NCBI RefSeq assembly: GCF_910594005.1
Contig: NC_057848.1
Location: 55,011,616 to 55,075,615, forward strand
DNA length: 64,000 nt
Source of the DNA: Cervus elaphus
Lineage: Eukaryota > Chordata > Mammalia > Artiodactyla > Cervidae
Direction: 5' to 3'
Below are positions 23,027 through 35,653 of the stretch, piece after piece. A program made the translations under genes and the position numbers. The notes below the pieces were generated by a model, which did not search any database, had not been told where the DNA came from, and was given only the letters and a program-made list of their open reading frames with translations. Position 1 is the first letter of the stretch. Each line of letters opens with the position of its first letter.

Positions 23027-24295
23027 AACTCTTTTAAATGGCACTTTCCAAGCACCATCCGGGGCCAGCTGGGGCCTTAGTTTTTTGAGAAGAGGTAGGG
23101 CTATCTTCTCACAGAGCAGGGAATCTGGGTAGTGCTCTGTAGCCCCCTCCACACACATTCTCCCAGTGGCTGAAAACCACATTCCATGTGTGTAAACCCA
23201 CCTGCCTGCTGAAAGCAATGCCCTTGTGACAGGGACTGATGGGAGTGCCCACAGATGAAGGTAACAGATCCATATTTTGCAGAGTAGCAGGGCAGGCCGG
23301 CCCCTCGGAGGTCATCTGGTCCAATCACTCTACCAACAAGAACACCAAAGACCAGAGCTGAATGACAGGGACTCACCCCCGGTCACATGAGTCATCTGTG
23401 GCAGAGCTCTGACCCGAAACCAAGTCTCTGACTCCTTCCTCAAGTTTGAGAATATCATGCTCAAGGTGACTGACAGACAGGAACCAGCTTCAGGAAAAGG
23501 CTGCTGCTCTGTTTTGTAGAAGCTCATTTATCCTCCACCACAAGATTTGAAAGACATAAAGAAGGACTAAAAGTCAATGCTCAGACTAAGAAAGATGTCT
23601 GACTCTGATTTTCCAACTGAAGGCGAATGCTTGAGGGAGCAACACCCTCAGAATCTATCTTCCATTAATCATACGCTAGAAAGACATGTCAGTGGGGAGT
23701 CAGATTCACTTACATGCTGCAGGAGCCGCTGACAGAGCTTCCCCCTTCCCACCCTTTGGGCTTGGCTTTTCTCCCTGGAATTGAAGTTAGTTCTCAGAGA
23801 TAGTGACCCACAGTAAGTTGGACTGAAGGCCCCAGATGATTACTCTAAATGACATCTCCCTTCCCACAGTGGTTTTTCAGAAAGGTCATCTGGAAAAAGT
23901 CCACTGATACCCTGGGAGAAGGAAGGATAAAGGGAAAGAGGGAGCAAGAGAAGGATGGAGCCAAGAAGGGAAGGCTGGTCAATAACAGTCAGAAGTTTCA
24001 TATGAAATGATGGATGGCTCACTCCTCTTATATCATTCATTCCTCACACAGGACAAAGTATACAACTACCATCTTACAGATCAAATTTGAAATTCAAACA
24101 AAAGAAGTGACTTACCCAAGGATATACAACCCATCAGCAGTGGGTGTAGAACCCAAGTCCCCTAACCCCCCAATATCTGTTTTCCCCACCATTCTCTATT
24201 GCATAATAAGCCCCTAATGGATGTCTGGATAGTCTGTTTCTCTTGTTTTGTGTTTCCAACCAGGCTGCACATTCCTTAAAGGTGAAGACCACTTG
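23027..24295. other. HS6ST2: Intron stretch with two diverged MIR pieces
   Basis: MIR-like minus-orientation pieces at about 23275-23425 (GAATGACAGGGACTCACC, AGAGCTCTGACCCG) and 24045-24165 (ATCTTACAGATCAAATTTG, GACTTACCCAAGGATATACA). Nothing else recognised. Confidence 0.5.
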
Positions 24296-24401
24296 GGGGA
24301 ATTCCCTGGTGGTCCAGTGGTTAGGACTTGGTGCTTTCACTGCTGTGGCTGGGGAATTAAGATCCTGCAAGCTAAGCAGTGTGGCAAAAACAAACAAAAA
24401 A
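24296..24401 (+). mobile_element. CHR-type SINE
   Basis: GGGAATTCCCTGGTGGTCCA, GGGGAATTAAGATCCTGC and a CAAACAAAAAA tail. Confidence 0.88.
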
Positions 24402-27400
24402 CCTGGTAATAATATAGTATGTACGGTATTATTTAAGATTTTTTAAAAAAGACTATGTGGCACTTCTGTTGTCTGTCAGCACTGGGCCCAGCATCTTATG
24501 GGATGCAGATTGGTGGATCACTTGATGGAACATCTCCCATCAAGCCTTGGAATTGGCCTCGATATTCTTTTTTGCCTTCTTCCACCTCTCTGTGCATCAC
24601 CTCCTTCTCTCAGATCATTCATCACTAAACAAAGTCCAAGAGCATTATTCCTCAAGCCACATAGGTCTCTTATTCCAAACACTAACCTGCCTCTGGCTTG
24701 CTGCCACTCCTCAGGACCCAGTGTTGGCATTTCCTAGCCAGGAGAGACTGCTGCACACACAATACCAGCTGAAAGAATGAAGAAGGCCCCTTCCTCTCAA
24801 ACATTACTGGACTGAGGCCCAAAATCCCACCCTTAGCTAGAATTTACTTTGTTCTTCATGATGGCTAGAAGCTGCTGCCCTCCAGTCTTCATCATCCCCA
24901 TCCCTCTTCCTCTCGCCTTTTCCTGCTGGACTCTCCTGGCTTAGGCTGCTGGAAACCTTAGATCTGGAAAGAAAGTGCTAAGAGAAACTCCATTCATCAA
25001 GGTGTCATATACTTGGCACCACCACAAGGATTTCCATTCTGGAGGGGGCATTCCCTGAGTAGTCATGCTGTACCCTCTTCACTTCCGGCAGCAGCAGCTG
25101 GTAGAGTATGGAAATCACTTCCTGTAGGTAACTGGCTACTACATGCCAGTGAAAGGCTGCTTCAATAGTCCCAATCAGGATGCCTGATCTCTTCTGCTCA
25201 AAGAAAGCACAGGAATTTAAAATGAGGCCATTTGGTGACGGTTTTGATCAGATATCTTTCCCTTTCCAGAATCATGAATCAGTCATGAACACACAAGTTA
25301 AAACAAGATTTGATTTCCCTGGGGCTATTTTTGAAGTCCTCTTGTTTCCCTGCTCTACCTCCTTCCCACTGAACACTCAGGAGTCAAGGTGTTACTAGAT
25401 AGAAACGCACAGCAACCTTCACCTTCTATTTCTCAGGTCATTTTCAAGGATTAAAGAGCTATTATTCCAAACATTTTTGAAGGTATAACACTCTTTGTCC
25501 TTTTCTTCTGAAAAGTTCTCTATGGCAAAAAAAAAATATTTTTAGCAAAGCACATTTTCTTTCTTTCTCATTAGATCCTTACAATACACCTGTGAAATAG
25601 ATAAGGCCAGTCTGTTTCTCAGAGGCAGGTATTAGTGCACAGAGGTGAAAGGTCACACAGCTAGTAAGGGATCAAGTTACCTATGTCTGAAACCCACGTC
25701 TAGACATCCAGACTCATGTTTCTACCCCATGCCACTGTGCTCATTTATTTGAGAATGAAAGGAATTTTCCAGGAAGCAGTACAGACCTTTTTGCAACACG
25801 CTAATAGGATGTGCAACCAGGGCCAGCCTCATGGGGTGGCAGAATTTTCAGAGTTGCTGGAAAGCAGAGATCTCTCTCCTACAGTTGGCCAGGAAGCCAC
25901 AATGTTGGGTTTATTCCTTTCATTTAAGGATCTGCCTTCTGTGTGTGTGTGTGTGGTGGGAGGGGGGGTGAATAGCAGGCAATATAGGGTAGATGGTCAT
26001 GAAGTCAATAAGACTTATCAGTCATTTAGATGGCATAGGGTCTCCATGACTTCTAAGATATCCTTCCTATAAGTTTAATAATCAGCTCACGTTAGGGAGG
26101 GGGAAAAGGGGTGTTCAGGGCATAGAAAGAGATGGGCATCAAGTTTTAAGGAAGGAACAGGAAACTAAGAAGGAAAACTGAAGACTCCAAAGGCAAATAT
26201 GGCTGTCTTAGACTTTTTCTAGGACTAAGGACCCATCAAGAATCTCTGGTTTAAAAGTTAAGTGTGAAAGCAAAGATATAAAGGTAAAGCACAAGGCTTC
26301 ACAAGGGAAATGAGCAGACTGATTTTTCATTGAGTAATGCCCACGATTTATCACTAAGTTACTGGTCCAGATGTATCTTCCATCCTATGCCTGCACACTG
26401 GGATAGCCCAGCACGCAGACTCCTACGAGGGAAGCCAACCAAACTCTTCCTCCTTGTGCCTCACTCCTCTGCTTCTGCCAGTCTCCCAGGCACAACAGCA
26501 CCTGCTTCTCTCTACCTGTCTCTTCAGACAGGACTGTCTTCTCAAGCCTTCCTTCCTCCTGATATCCACAGCTGAAGCAGCCATGCCTTCCTTGGAAGCC
26601 TCTAGAAAGGGTAATCTTGACTTCTCTCCAGGAACTCTGTGCATCTGACTTTCTGATGTTGGTGTTCATGCCCAAGTCCCCTTGTCCTTCCAAGGCTGTG
26701 GGCACTGTGGAAAGAGGGCAGGACTGGGTCCTTTTTATGTCTCTTTCCCTCTCTTCCTATGGAGGTAGCTGACCCCGAATCTAGAGACACACTCACTGAT
26801 AAAAGCTTTGTACTTAAGAGCTCCGTCTCTGGGGTCAGAAAGTTCTGGAAGCAAGCTCCAGCTATGCAACCATGTGCAAATTACTTAACCTGTTGGTCTT
26901 GGTTTCCTCATCTCTAGGCACCCATTTCACGGTGTTGTGATTCTTCAATGAGATACCCCATGTTAAATGCTTAGCACAATGCAGGTCACCTAGTACATGT
27001 TCCATAATGATTGCTACTCATACTGTTTTTCTCACAATGAAATGTACAGTCCTCTCAGGCTCCCTTTATCAATCACCCAACAGAGACATCATCCCAGAAA
27101 CAAAGGGAATCGTGTTAGGAGGGTTTGTTCAATGTCCTGACTCACACTCTAATTACAGCAACATTTACCCCCATCAAAATGCAGGGGAAGACAGGAACTG
27201 GTTTCAGCCTGAATCCACTATTTCTGGAGCCCACACGCTGAATGCCGCCGAAGCCTCCACTCCCTGAGCAGCGGTTTGTAGAGATGGAATAGCGGCAGTT
27301 TTTCATTTTCCAGAGTCCACTCACCCTTCCAAGAATCTCAATGCCTCATTGATTCATAATACAATGCATAAAGATTTCATTTTTCCTGCCCACAGTGATA

Positions 27401-28440
27401 CATTATGGAAGCAATCTGTTTTGCCACTGAAAAGTTTGCTTAGTAGAAAAATTTGGAGTTTTGACATTCAGGAAATTACAGTCATCTGTAAAACACGATT
27501 GATATGCCAAGGCTAACATTTTCATTGCACTCGCAGAGCCAGAATAACTATGATAAAATATGTGTTACCCCACACACGTTTCAGGATCTTTTAAGGAAAC
27601 ATTTGTTAGCTCTGAGAACCCCTCCCAAGGCTCTGAGACTGTAATGGCTGTGCCAGTTAGCTGTTCACCATTCAAAAGGGGTATCTCCATTGACCAAACT
27701 GAAACCCGGGTCCTCAGAGAAAGCAACGGCCTAACATGTCTTCTGACTTGGCCTTGGTTGGAGGCTGGAGGCACATTTTCTCATGCTACCACGGTAAAGA
27801 CATGAAAGAAAACCATGGCAAGTGAGTTTAAAATATTCCACCCCCATTGAGGAATTGTTAGTCAGCCACAAAAGGCCCAGGTATATATTAGGTAGAACTA
27901 GAAGTTGAAGGCTTACAAAAGAGAATTCAGACTGTTCTACATCTGCTTACATTTAAAATTTGCTCTCTATATTTTTACACCCAAGCATTTCTTTGTCTCT
28001 TTCTGGGTGTAATTTTCAGTGTTAAATGGCATCAGAAACCCGAGGCTCTGGAGTTATCCACCTGTTCAACTTTTGATTTTGGAATGATGAATACAATTTA
28101 GCTGAGGAATGTGCATGCTCTTTATGGCCCTATTGATGGAGCTGTCTGTTCACATTTGGCTAGGTTACGGGCAGCTTTTACCTGGTCCTCACCCACTGAG
28201 ACCTGTGGGAAGTACACGTGCAAATGGTGTGGTTCTGGGAAAGGGCTTTGAGTGATCCGCTGTCCATCCCAAGGTCGACTTCTTTAGGCACTGAGAAAAG
28301 CCTTCTGCACAAAACATACAAGTCTGCGTGGTGGACCAAGCAGTCTTTAAAGACCTCAGGGAAGTCCTGCACACACTCATACTCAGTAACAGCAAGTGTT
28401 CGCGGACCCTTTACTAGGCACGAGCCTGAGTGATTAACAT
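24402..28440. other. HS6ST2: Intron stretch with MIR pieces and a (GT)n run
   Basis: MIR minus at about 25567-25705 (GGTCACACAGCTAGTAAGGG) and MIR plus at about 26815-27015 (CAAATTACTTAACCTGTTGG, TTCCTCATCTC). (GT)n near 25939-25955. The interval 27300-28100 shows no repeats and may be conserved. No gene recognised. Confidence 0.5.
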
Positions 28441-28620
28441 GGAGTAATCCATTTAATTACTCTCGGTATCTCTGAGGCAGGTGAGAGTACTCTTGTCCTG
28501 TTTATGGATGAAGACACTGACTCACAGAAACACTGAGCAACTCCTTCAAAGTCACACAGTTATAAGAGGCAGAGCTGGCATTCAAGCCTCCAACAGGGGG
28601 ACTGTAGGGCTCATGCTTCT
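28441..28620 (-). mobile_element. MIR SINE
   Basis: GATGAAGACACTGACTCACA, AAAGTCACACAGTTATAAGA, GGCAGAGCTGGCATTCAAG. Confidence 0.75.
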
Positions 28621-28888
28621 CACTTCTGTGCTGTATTGCCTTGCTTAAATGTTTTTCGGGGAAAAGCCTTCTCTTGTCCTCCTGAAGCTCTTGGTTACTC
28701 TTACCCCTTTTTTTTTACACTGACAAAGCATTCTCCTGCTCCACATTAAGCTTCTTGTGGCTAACAACTTAGCTTGCACAGATGTTAGAAGGGCCAAAGG
28801 GGATGGGAGGAGGAGAGACACAGTCAAGCAAAAAACATGATTACCTCGGAGCATTTGGACCCTCCAGTGGGGAAATCTGAGGAAAAAT

Positions 28889-29122
28889 GATTTGGCCACC
28901 TGATGCGAAGAGCAGACTCATTGGAAAAGACCCTGATGCTGGGAAAGATTGAAGGCGGGAGGAGAAGGGGACGACAGAGGATGAGATGGGTGGATGAAAA
29001 CACTGACGCAATGGAAGTGAGTTTGAGCAAACTCCAGGAGATGGTGAAGGACGGGAAAGCCTGGCGTGCTGCCGTCCATGGGGTCGAAAAGAGTCGGACA
29101 TGACTGAGTGCCTGAACAACAA
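28889..29122 (+). mobile_element. BovB 3' end fragment
   Basis: TTTGGCCACCTGATGCGAAG, AAGACCCTGATGCTGGGAAA, GAGTCGGACATGACTGAGTG. Confidence 0.93.
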
Positions 29123-29308
29123 AAGGGTGTGGAGGGTCCATTTGCCCCCCACCAGGCTTAAGCTTTGGAGGAGCACCCATGTTCAGGGCTCCTGGATCCC
29201 ACTGTTCCCCTCTGGGCCTTATTTAAACTGATTTGGCAGCTAATTGAGGGAGGCTGAGAGAGAGAGGAACAAAAAGGACTCATCAGAAGTCTAGAATGAG
29301 GGGAGGTA

Positions 29309-29472
29309 GGGCTTCCCTGGTGGCTCAGCTGGTAAAGAATCCTCCTGCAATGTGGGAGACTTGGGTTTGATCCCTGGGCTGGGAGGATCCGCTGGAGAAG
29401 GGAACGGCTACCTACTCCGGTATTCTGGCCTGAAGGTCACAAAGAGTCAGACATGACTGAGCGACTTTCAGA
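29309..29472 (+). mobile_element. Bov-tA/Bov-A SINE
   Basis: GGGCTTCCCTGGTGGCTCAG, GATCCCTGGGCTGGGAGGAT, AGTCAGACATGACTGAGCGA; lacks part of the central section. Confidence 0.92.
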
Positions 29473-29660
29473 GGTTAGAGGAGAAGAGGGAGAAGAAGAA
29501 AGCACCATCAAGGGGTTGGTGTGCAAAGGAAAGGATGGAGGGAGAACAGAGAAAAGAGCAGAGAGGGGGGAGAAAGTAGGATACAAAGGAAGTGGAGCGA
29601 GGTGGGGTGTGCAGGGGGCTAAGAGGGGAGGAGACTGAGGGGAAAGGCAAATGGAGGTGC
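29473..29660. repeat. Purine-rich (GA/GGA) low-complexity tract
   Basis: Nearly all A and G on the plus strand for about 180 bp; the open frames across it are by-products of this composition. Confidence 0.8.
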
Positions 29661-29849
29661 TCTTCCTCCTGCTTCCTGTGATCCAAAGCCAGTCCACACC
29701 AGCTCTCGCCTTCTTCACTAGCCATCCTTGGGTGCAAGGCTCTTCCCTTGCTCTGGGATCCATCCATATGACCTTGCTCTTTCCCTTCTCTGAGCTACGA
29801 GTGCACTTAAGAGTCGGTACTTGACTCTTTTCCTTGAATTTTTACATAT

Positions 29850-30088
29850 GCTATTTTTTTAAATTTATTTTATCCAAGTCTATTTGATTTACAACATTGT
29901 AATAATTTCTGCTGCCCAGTAAAGGGACTCAGTTATACACATATATGTATTTTTTCATATTCTTTTCCATTATGGTTTATCACAGGATATGGAATATAGT
30001 CCCCTGTGCTATACAGTAGGACCTTGTTGTTTATCCATTCTCTATATACTAGTTTGCACCTGCTAATCCCAAACTCACAGTTCACATG
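29850..30088 (-). mobile_element. L1 3' end
   Basis: TTTGATTTACAACATTGTAA, GTCCCCTGTGCTATACAGTA, CCTTGTTGTTTATCC. Confidence 0.85.
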
Positions 30089-30812
30089 CTAGCTTTTTTT
30101 AGGATACTCTTCAGGGTTTGGGATCAACTCTTACAACATTAATTCCACCCCCAATTCTCTCTCTAACCATTATAGGAAATTCTTTGAGCATTAGGGTGAC
30201 TGACATATTAAGTCTCTTATAATCATTAGCTCATATTTACTAGCACATACTTTATTAGAAAGGAAATAAATATCCTTGTAGATATGGGATGCGAGACAGA
30301 GAGTTTTTCTTGGGAGGGAAGACACTGTTTGGAGATGGCAGATGCTGGGGGAAGGGACCAAAAGGACACCCAAGGGAAGAATGGTTGTAAGTGCCCCACA
30401 GAACTCATTCACTTAACAATTCCCCAAGAGTCTATCTTCTGTATAAACCCAGAGATCCCTGATACATTCGAGTCTTTATATAACCATTCTTCTCTATTTA
30501 TATGATACACATGACTTTAAGAAATAGTTCTTAAATACTCCTGGGTATGAGTAAGAAAGCTTTTTGGAAGTCACTTCAAATCCTTCTTAGAAGTAGGCGG
30601 GATATTAAAAAAAAATGGGGCAAAAATAGAAAGCTTTCCTCCTTTGTTTATCTCCAAGATGCCTTACGAATTGATTTAGAGGGCTGTATTACTCTGTGAG
30701 TCACACATTTGGCTAATAGCAGGTATTGAAAGCCAGAATCCAGGAAAAGGACCTAACCTATTCTGAGAAAATTCCAGGGGCACCTCACCCAGACAGTTCC
30801 TGTGTTCGCTGC
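30089..30812. other. HS6ST2: Intron stretch without recognised features
   Basis: Nothing recognised on either strand. Confidence 0.5.
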
Positions 30813-30855
30813 ATTAGCATGCGAGTTCTTTACCACTAGCGCCACCTGGAAAACC

Positions 30856-30894
<39 letters not shown>

Positions 30895-31076
30895 GCCAAC
30901 TGCAGCAGACATAAAAGATGCGGGTTTGATCTCTGGGTCTGGAAGATCCCCTAGAGGAGGGCATGGAGACCCACTCCAGTATTCTTGCCTGGAGAATCCC
31001 ATGGGCAGAGGAGCCTGGCAGGCTACAGTCCATGGGGTCACAAAGAATCAGACATGACTGAAGTGACTTAGCACAG
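30813..31076. mobile_element. Bov-tA2 SINE with inverted 5' head
   Basis: 30821-30855 is the SINE head in minus orientation (GAGTTCTTTACCACTAGCGC, then CACCTGG). A (TA)n run follows at 30857-30893, then the rest of the same SINE in plus orientation from GCCAACTGCAGCAGACATAA to GAAGTGACTTAGCACAGACG. Confidence 0.85.
30857..30893. repeat. (TA)n dinucleotide repeat
   Basis: Alternating TA with a single ACAT interruption; self-complementary and able to form a cruciform. Confidence 0.95.
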
Positions 31077-31112
31077 ACGCACGCACGCACACACACACAC
31101 ACACACACACAT
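31077..31112. repeat. (GCAC)n/(AC)n repeat at the SINE 3' end
   Basis: ACGCACGCACGC followed by about 11 AC units. Confidence 0.95.
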
Positions 31113-31300
31113 ACATATTCATTCTTTTTTAGATTCTTGTCCATTATATGTCATTACAAGATATTGTCAAGTTCTCTGTGTTACACAGTAGGACTTTGCG
31201 GTTTATCTATTTTATAACATATGTAGTGGTGTGTATCTTGTAATCCCAAACTCCTGTTATCCTCCTCCCCCTCTCCCTTGGTAACCACAGATTTGTCCTA
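31113..31300 (-). mobile_element. L1 3' fragment
   Basis: GATTCTTGTCCATTATATGT, TGTGTTACACAGTAGGACTT, CCCCTCTCCCTTGGTAACCA. Confidence 0.8.
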
Positions 31301-33757
31301 GCCCCTTTCACCGAGTTCTCTAGCTTCAGAAATTCAATCCCTTACCCACTTAGCAATTTTCTTCATTTCTGTCCTTAGACAATTTCTCTTACACCTCCCC
31401 CTACTGTTCTGTTTCCTCCAACTGGATCGATGACCCACTTGGCATTTACATTTACAAAGCAATTGCATTTACATAAGATAGCTCTTATCAAGAGCCCAAA
31501 GAGGCACAAGTATAATACATATATAATAAGGAGAGTGCCTATTCATCACCCACATTTACTGTGCCTTCCTACAGGATAGACTGTTCTAGGAACTGGTATA
31601 TGAAGGGAGAGAGCCCTGTAAAATTTATCACTAAAGGTAATCAATGAGTTTTCAACTAATGCACTCTCCACCTCGAGGGTGAATATAACAAAAGTATAGG
31701 GAAAACATATTTACTCTGCAAAGTTTGCTGAATTTAATTTGCACTTTCATTGATTTCATTTAATACAAAGATTATATAATCAGGAAGTCAGTAGCAATTG
31801 AGGATACCAAGCCTAGTCTGCGCCCATCAGGGCATTTTGGTAATATCTAGTAATGGCAGGAGATTCTCATTTAATTGAATTGGAAATGCAACATATATTA
31901 GCTTACAGAAACTTAATCAGTGTGATCAAATTAAAACAGGCCACTCAGACATACCATCCTGATTAAGGCACTTGCAAACACTCCACAATTATCAGAGATT
32001 TGTGGTGTTAATGATTTAAACTGAGGTTTTTTCTCTGGGGATTCAGCCCTGGACCTTTTTTTTTTTTTTAAACTGACAATTAGAAAACTCCATGCTTTAT
32101 TTTTAAAAAATGCCGCAACAGTATTATTGACATTAATTCTCAAAGAATGCAGGATAGGAAAGAGCATGTGTTGCTGATTTTTTTTTTTCTTTTAACAGTC
32201 ACTGCCTTCTCTTCAGGAACATTAATCTCAAAGCTTTAGCTCTTGGGAGTGGTAATGAAGTTCGGCAATGGTGAAGTGACCATTTTTAAATGTATTAGGG
32301 GAAGACTCCACTTTTCTGCTTTCTGCAAAGCAGTTCCACGTTCCATGGAAAGAGGTTTGCTTACAGCCCTATTCAAAAACCACTTTAAGTGAACCAGCCT
32401 GTTGTCCTGGGTAGGAGATTACAGAAGCAGGCCATTTCTTTTAAATGTGTTCTCAATAGACCATTATGAACACTAGCCTGGGAGACGTGAATTACTCCTC
32501 CTTACCCCCCACCCCGCTTTAAAACCCATCTTCACAGCCCACCACCCTTAAAATGCAGCAGTAGTAAATTACCTAGAAAGGATCTCTGGTTTCTAGTACC
32601 ATTATTTGTGTGAATAGTGGTGATGAGGGTTTGTCTAGCTATTTGTTTCTACTTTAGTCAGCAAAGCCAGTCCCTACATTTAATCATAGAGAAAATGGAG
32701 ATTCAGAGAGGCTAGGTGACTTTTTTAAGGTGGCAGAGTGAATAAGGATCAGGTCCGGGGCTAGAGCCCCAGTCTTTCAATTTTCAGGGTTTTTTGTGTT
32801 TCACCCATTGATGCTTGGGCCCAGCCCAGTCTCAATTAGGACAAGTTTCAAGTCATTGGAATCTGCCTCCAAAGGATGACGTACTATAGAATAAGTGAGT
32901 CAGTTAATGGAAATAAGGACTATGGTGGGGACAAAGCAGAGGATGAAGAGAGGGGGATATTGTACTGAGATGGGGTGGGAGATCTGACTTCCAACAGGCC
33001 CGGCAGCAGCCTGCTATGGCAAGATGGTTAAAACCAACATCCACCACAAGCACGATCAGGCATTATTTCCCAGATGCTAGTTCGGAAAGGCAGGGACAAG
33101 TGATGGGTTAAAGTGAAGGGGCCTGTGGGGTAAAAGCATCCTAGCACGGTTCCCTGCACCTGTTTGTAATCTCAGGGGAAAGCCACGAGTCCTACACTTC
33201 ATTCCATACCCAACTCCCCAACATAATTCTCTTTGTTTAAAATAATCTCAAGGACCCAGGAGAAGGAGTCATTTATTTATTCATCTGTTCATTGAAAACA
33301 TAGTGCTAAGTCATTTAACCGTTTTCATATATTGAGTTACAAGGCATTCACTTTATACTCTTGCAATAAAATGAAACAAGAGAATAAGTAGTCTTTCCCA
33401 GAGTGTGTTGAAGACACTTTATTCTGTTTCCTACAGACAATTTACAGAAGTGTCTCATATCAGTGCATATACTAAGAGCATGATGTGTTCGGGTACACTG
33501 TAGAAGAAAAAAAATTTCCACATATTCTTCCTTAAGGATTCATAGCCCTGCATTAGCTGGAGAGAGCAGCAAAGAGGTGGAAAGTTAACAATAAGAATGA
33601 GAGCTGTTACTTCCACAGTTTTGTCTTTTATCACCCAGCATCCACACTCCTCCAGTTGCATCTCTGGTTGCACCTTCTTTACAGAGCACACCACTCTGTT
33701 CTTTGGATCCTAGGTATCTGTGCCTATGAGCATCTTCTCTGCTTGAAAATAAGATGC
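31301..33757. other. HS6ST2: Repeat-poor intron stretch
   Basis: Only a diverged MIR at about 32640-32800 (minus; AAAATGGAGATTCAGAGAGG) is named. The AT-rich 31620-32060 part carries several ATTTAAT/AATTGAA motifs and no repeats, so it could be conserved regulatory sequence. Confidence 0.5.
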
Positions 33758-33759
33758 TC

Positions 33760-33896
33760 AGGACCTTCCTGGTGGTCCAGTGGTTAAGACTGTGCTTGCA
33801 ATGCAAGAGGCATGGGTTATATCTCTGGTTGGGGAACTAAGGTCCCACATGCTTCGTGGTATAGCCCAAAAAAAAAAAAAAAAGGAAAAAGAAAAA
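33760..33896 (+). mobile_element. CHR-type SINE
   Basis: ACCTTCCTGGTGGTCCAGTG, GGTTGGGGAACTAAGGTCCC and an A16 tail. Target-site duplication AAGATGCT at 33751-33758 and 33897-33904. Confidence 0.93.
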
Positions 33897-34225
33897 AAGA
33901 TGCTTAAGAGCAGCGACTGAATCTCTTTCTGTTTCAGCCCTGTTTTCTCCACCTCCTCCCCTCCTCCTCTTACATCCACCTTTCTACTCCCATCCACCCC
34001 TGCACCTGGTATTGTGGCATCACACACCAGATGTACAATATTTACTGATTGATTTAATGAAGACACTAGTTCCTGGTTAAATGCTAAACGGATATTGTTC
34101 AAGAGGTCAAAGGGATGCTCTCAGACTGCATCGGGAGAGATAGGAATGACGAAGTGGCATATTAACTGTGTTCTGCAATGTAAGTAGTAACAATAACTCC
34201 ATTTAGTGAGCACTCATGTGGCCCA

Positions 34226-34452
34226 GGGGCTTCCCAGGTGATGCTAGTGGTAAAGAACCTGCCTGCCAATGCAGGAGACACAAGAGATGTGGGTTCGATC
34301 CCTGGGTCAGGAAGATTCCCTGGAGGATGGAATAGCAAACTACTCCAGTATTCTTGCCTGGAGAATCCCATGGACAGAAGAGACGGTGGGCTACAGTCTA
34401 TAGGGTCACAAAGAGTCAGACATGACTGAAGTGACTTAGTACACACACACGC
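34226..34452 (+). mobile_element. Bov-tA2 SINE
   Basis: GGGGCTTCCCAGGTGATGCT, GAGACACAAGAGATGTGGGT, ending ACTTAGTACACACACACGCG. Confidence 0.94.
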
Positions 34453-34469
34453 GTGTGGACCAGAATATT

Positions 34470-34625
34470 TGCATAAATTATCTCACTGAATCCTCAAAGG
34501 AATTCTAGTAGAAACAGCTCCAACTATTACTCCCATTTTATGGATGAGGAAACTGAGGCCCAAAGATGTTAAGTAACTTGTCCAAGATGCAGAGCTGGGA
34601 ATGAACCTATTCCTATCTAGTTGAA
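34470..34625 (-). mobile_element. MIR SINE
   Basis: GGATGAGGAAACTGAGGCCC, GTTAAGTAACTTGTCCAAGA. Confidence 0.85.
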
Positions 34626-34947
34626 AGAGTGGGCTCTTTCCAACAAACTAGGATTTAGACAGGTGTTGCTGAAGGATGGAGGCCACTCAAGATAGGTGCA
34701 ATGGTGTGGAAAAAAAATCGGAATGTGGCAGACAAGGAGACCAGTATAACCAAGGGGTGGGCTGAGGTAATGATGACACTAGATACTTGTGAGAAAGCTG
34801 AATTAGTCAGTGAACATAAAACACTGGAGAGAGAGAGTTTAAAAATTATAATAAAATTGTGTATAGGATTACATAGAATACCTACAATGAAGAAATATAT
34901 TAGAAAAGCCCATGGGCCTTCTAATGGTATTCAAAATAACAATACAG

Positions 34948-35083
34948 GGCACTTCCCTGGTGGTCCAATGGTTAAGACTCAGTACTTCCAATGCAGGGGT
35001 TCAGGTTTGATCCCTGGTCAGGAAACTAAGATCCCATATGATGCAAGGTGTGGTAAAAAATTAACAAAAAGTTGAAAAAAAAT
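34948..35083 (+). mobile_element. CHR-type SINE
   Basis: CACTTCCCTGGTGGTCCAAT, GTTTGATCCCTGGTCAGGAA. Target-site duplication AATAACAATACAG at 34935-34947 and 35084-35096. Confidence 0.94.
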
Positions 35084-35469
35084 AATAACAATACAGACTT
35101 TGGCCTAAACACCCACCTGACTATTTTCAGGGAGAGGATGGTTTAAGCCACTAAAATAATCCTTTCTGCAAGCTAATGGTCTTTTCCTCCCCTCCAGGTT
35201 TCATTACAGCCTAGCACAGACGCCAGTTTAAGGAAATGGAGTGGAAATTGTGTGTGTTCATCTAGTCTTCAGAGCAGAAGCCAACTGAGGAGCATTACTC
35301 AAAATCTGTGGCATTTTTTCCTCCTCCAAGTGTTTCAGATTCAGCCTGGGTTTAGGGATGAGATCTCAGGGAACAATCACCGGTCAGTCAGCTTCCTTTC
35401 ATCTCTTCAGAGCAATCTGGCCATAAGAAGGGAGGCATCTCTTTTATTTACTTCTTCCTCTTCTTTTTT

Positions 35470-35653
35470 TTTTAAGCTGTTTTTGCTTTTTAAAATATTT
35501 ATTTATTTGGCTGCACCAGGTCTTAGCTGCAGCACATGGGATATTCGATCTTATTGTGGCATGTGGGATCCAATTCCCTGACCAGGGATTGAACCCAGGG
35601 CTCTGCATTGGGAGAGTGCAGTCTTACCCACTGGACCACCACGGAACTCCCTG
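35470..35653 (-). mobile_element. CHR-type SINE
   Basis: TTTGGCTGCACCAGGTCTTA, CCTGACCAGGGATTGAACCC, CCACTGGACCACCACGGAAC. Confidence 0.92.

Noticed and set aside
29437..29767. Pro/Ser-rich frames of about 100 codons
   Set aside because: Explained by the purine-rich low-complexity tract.
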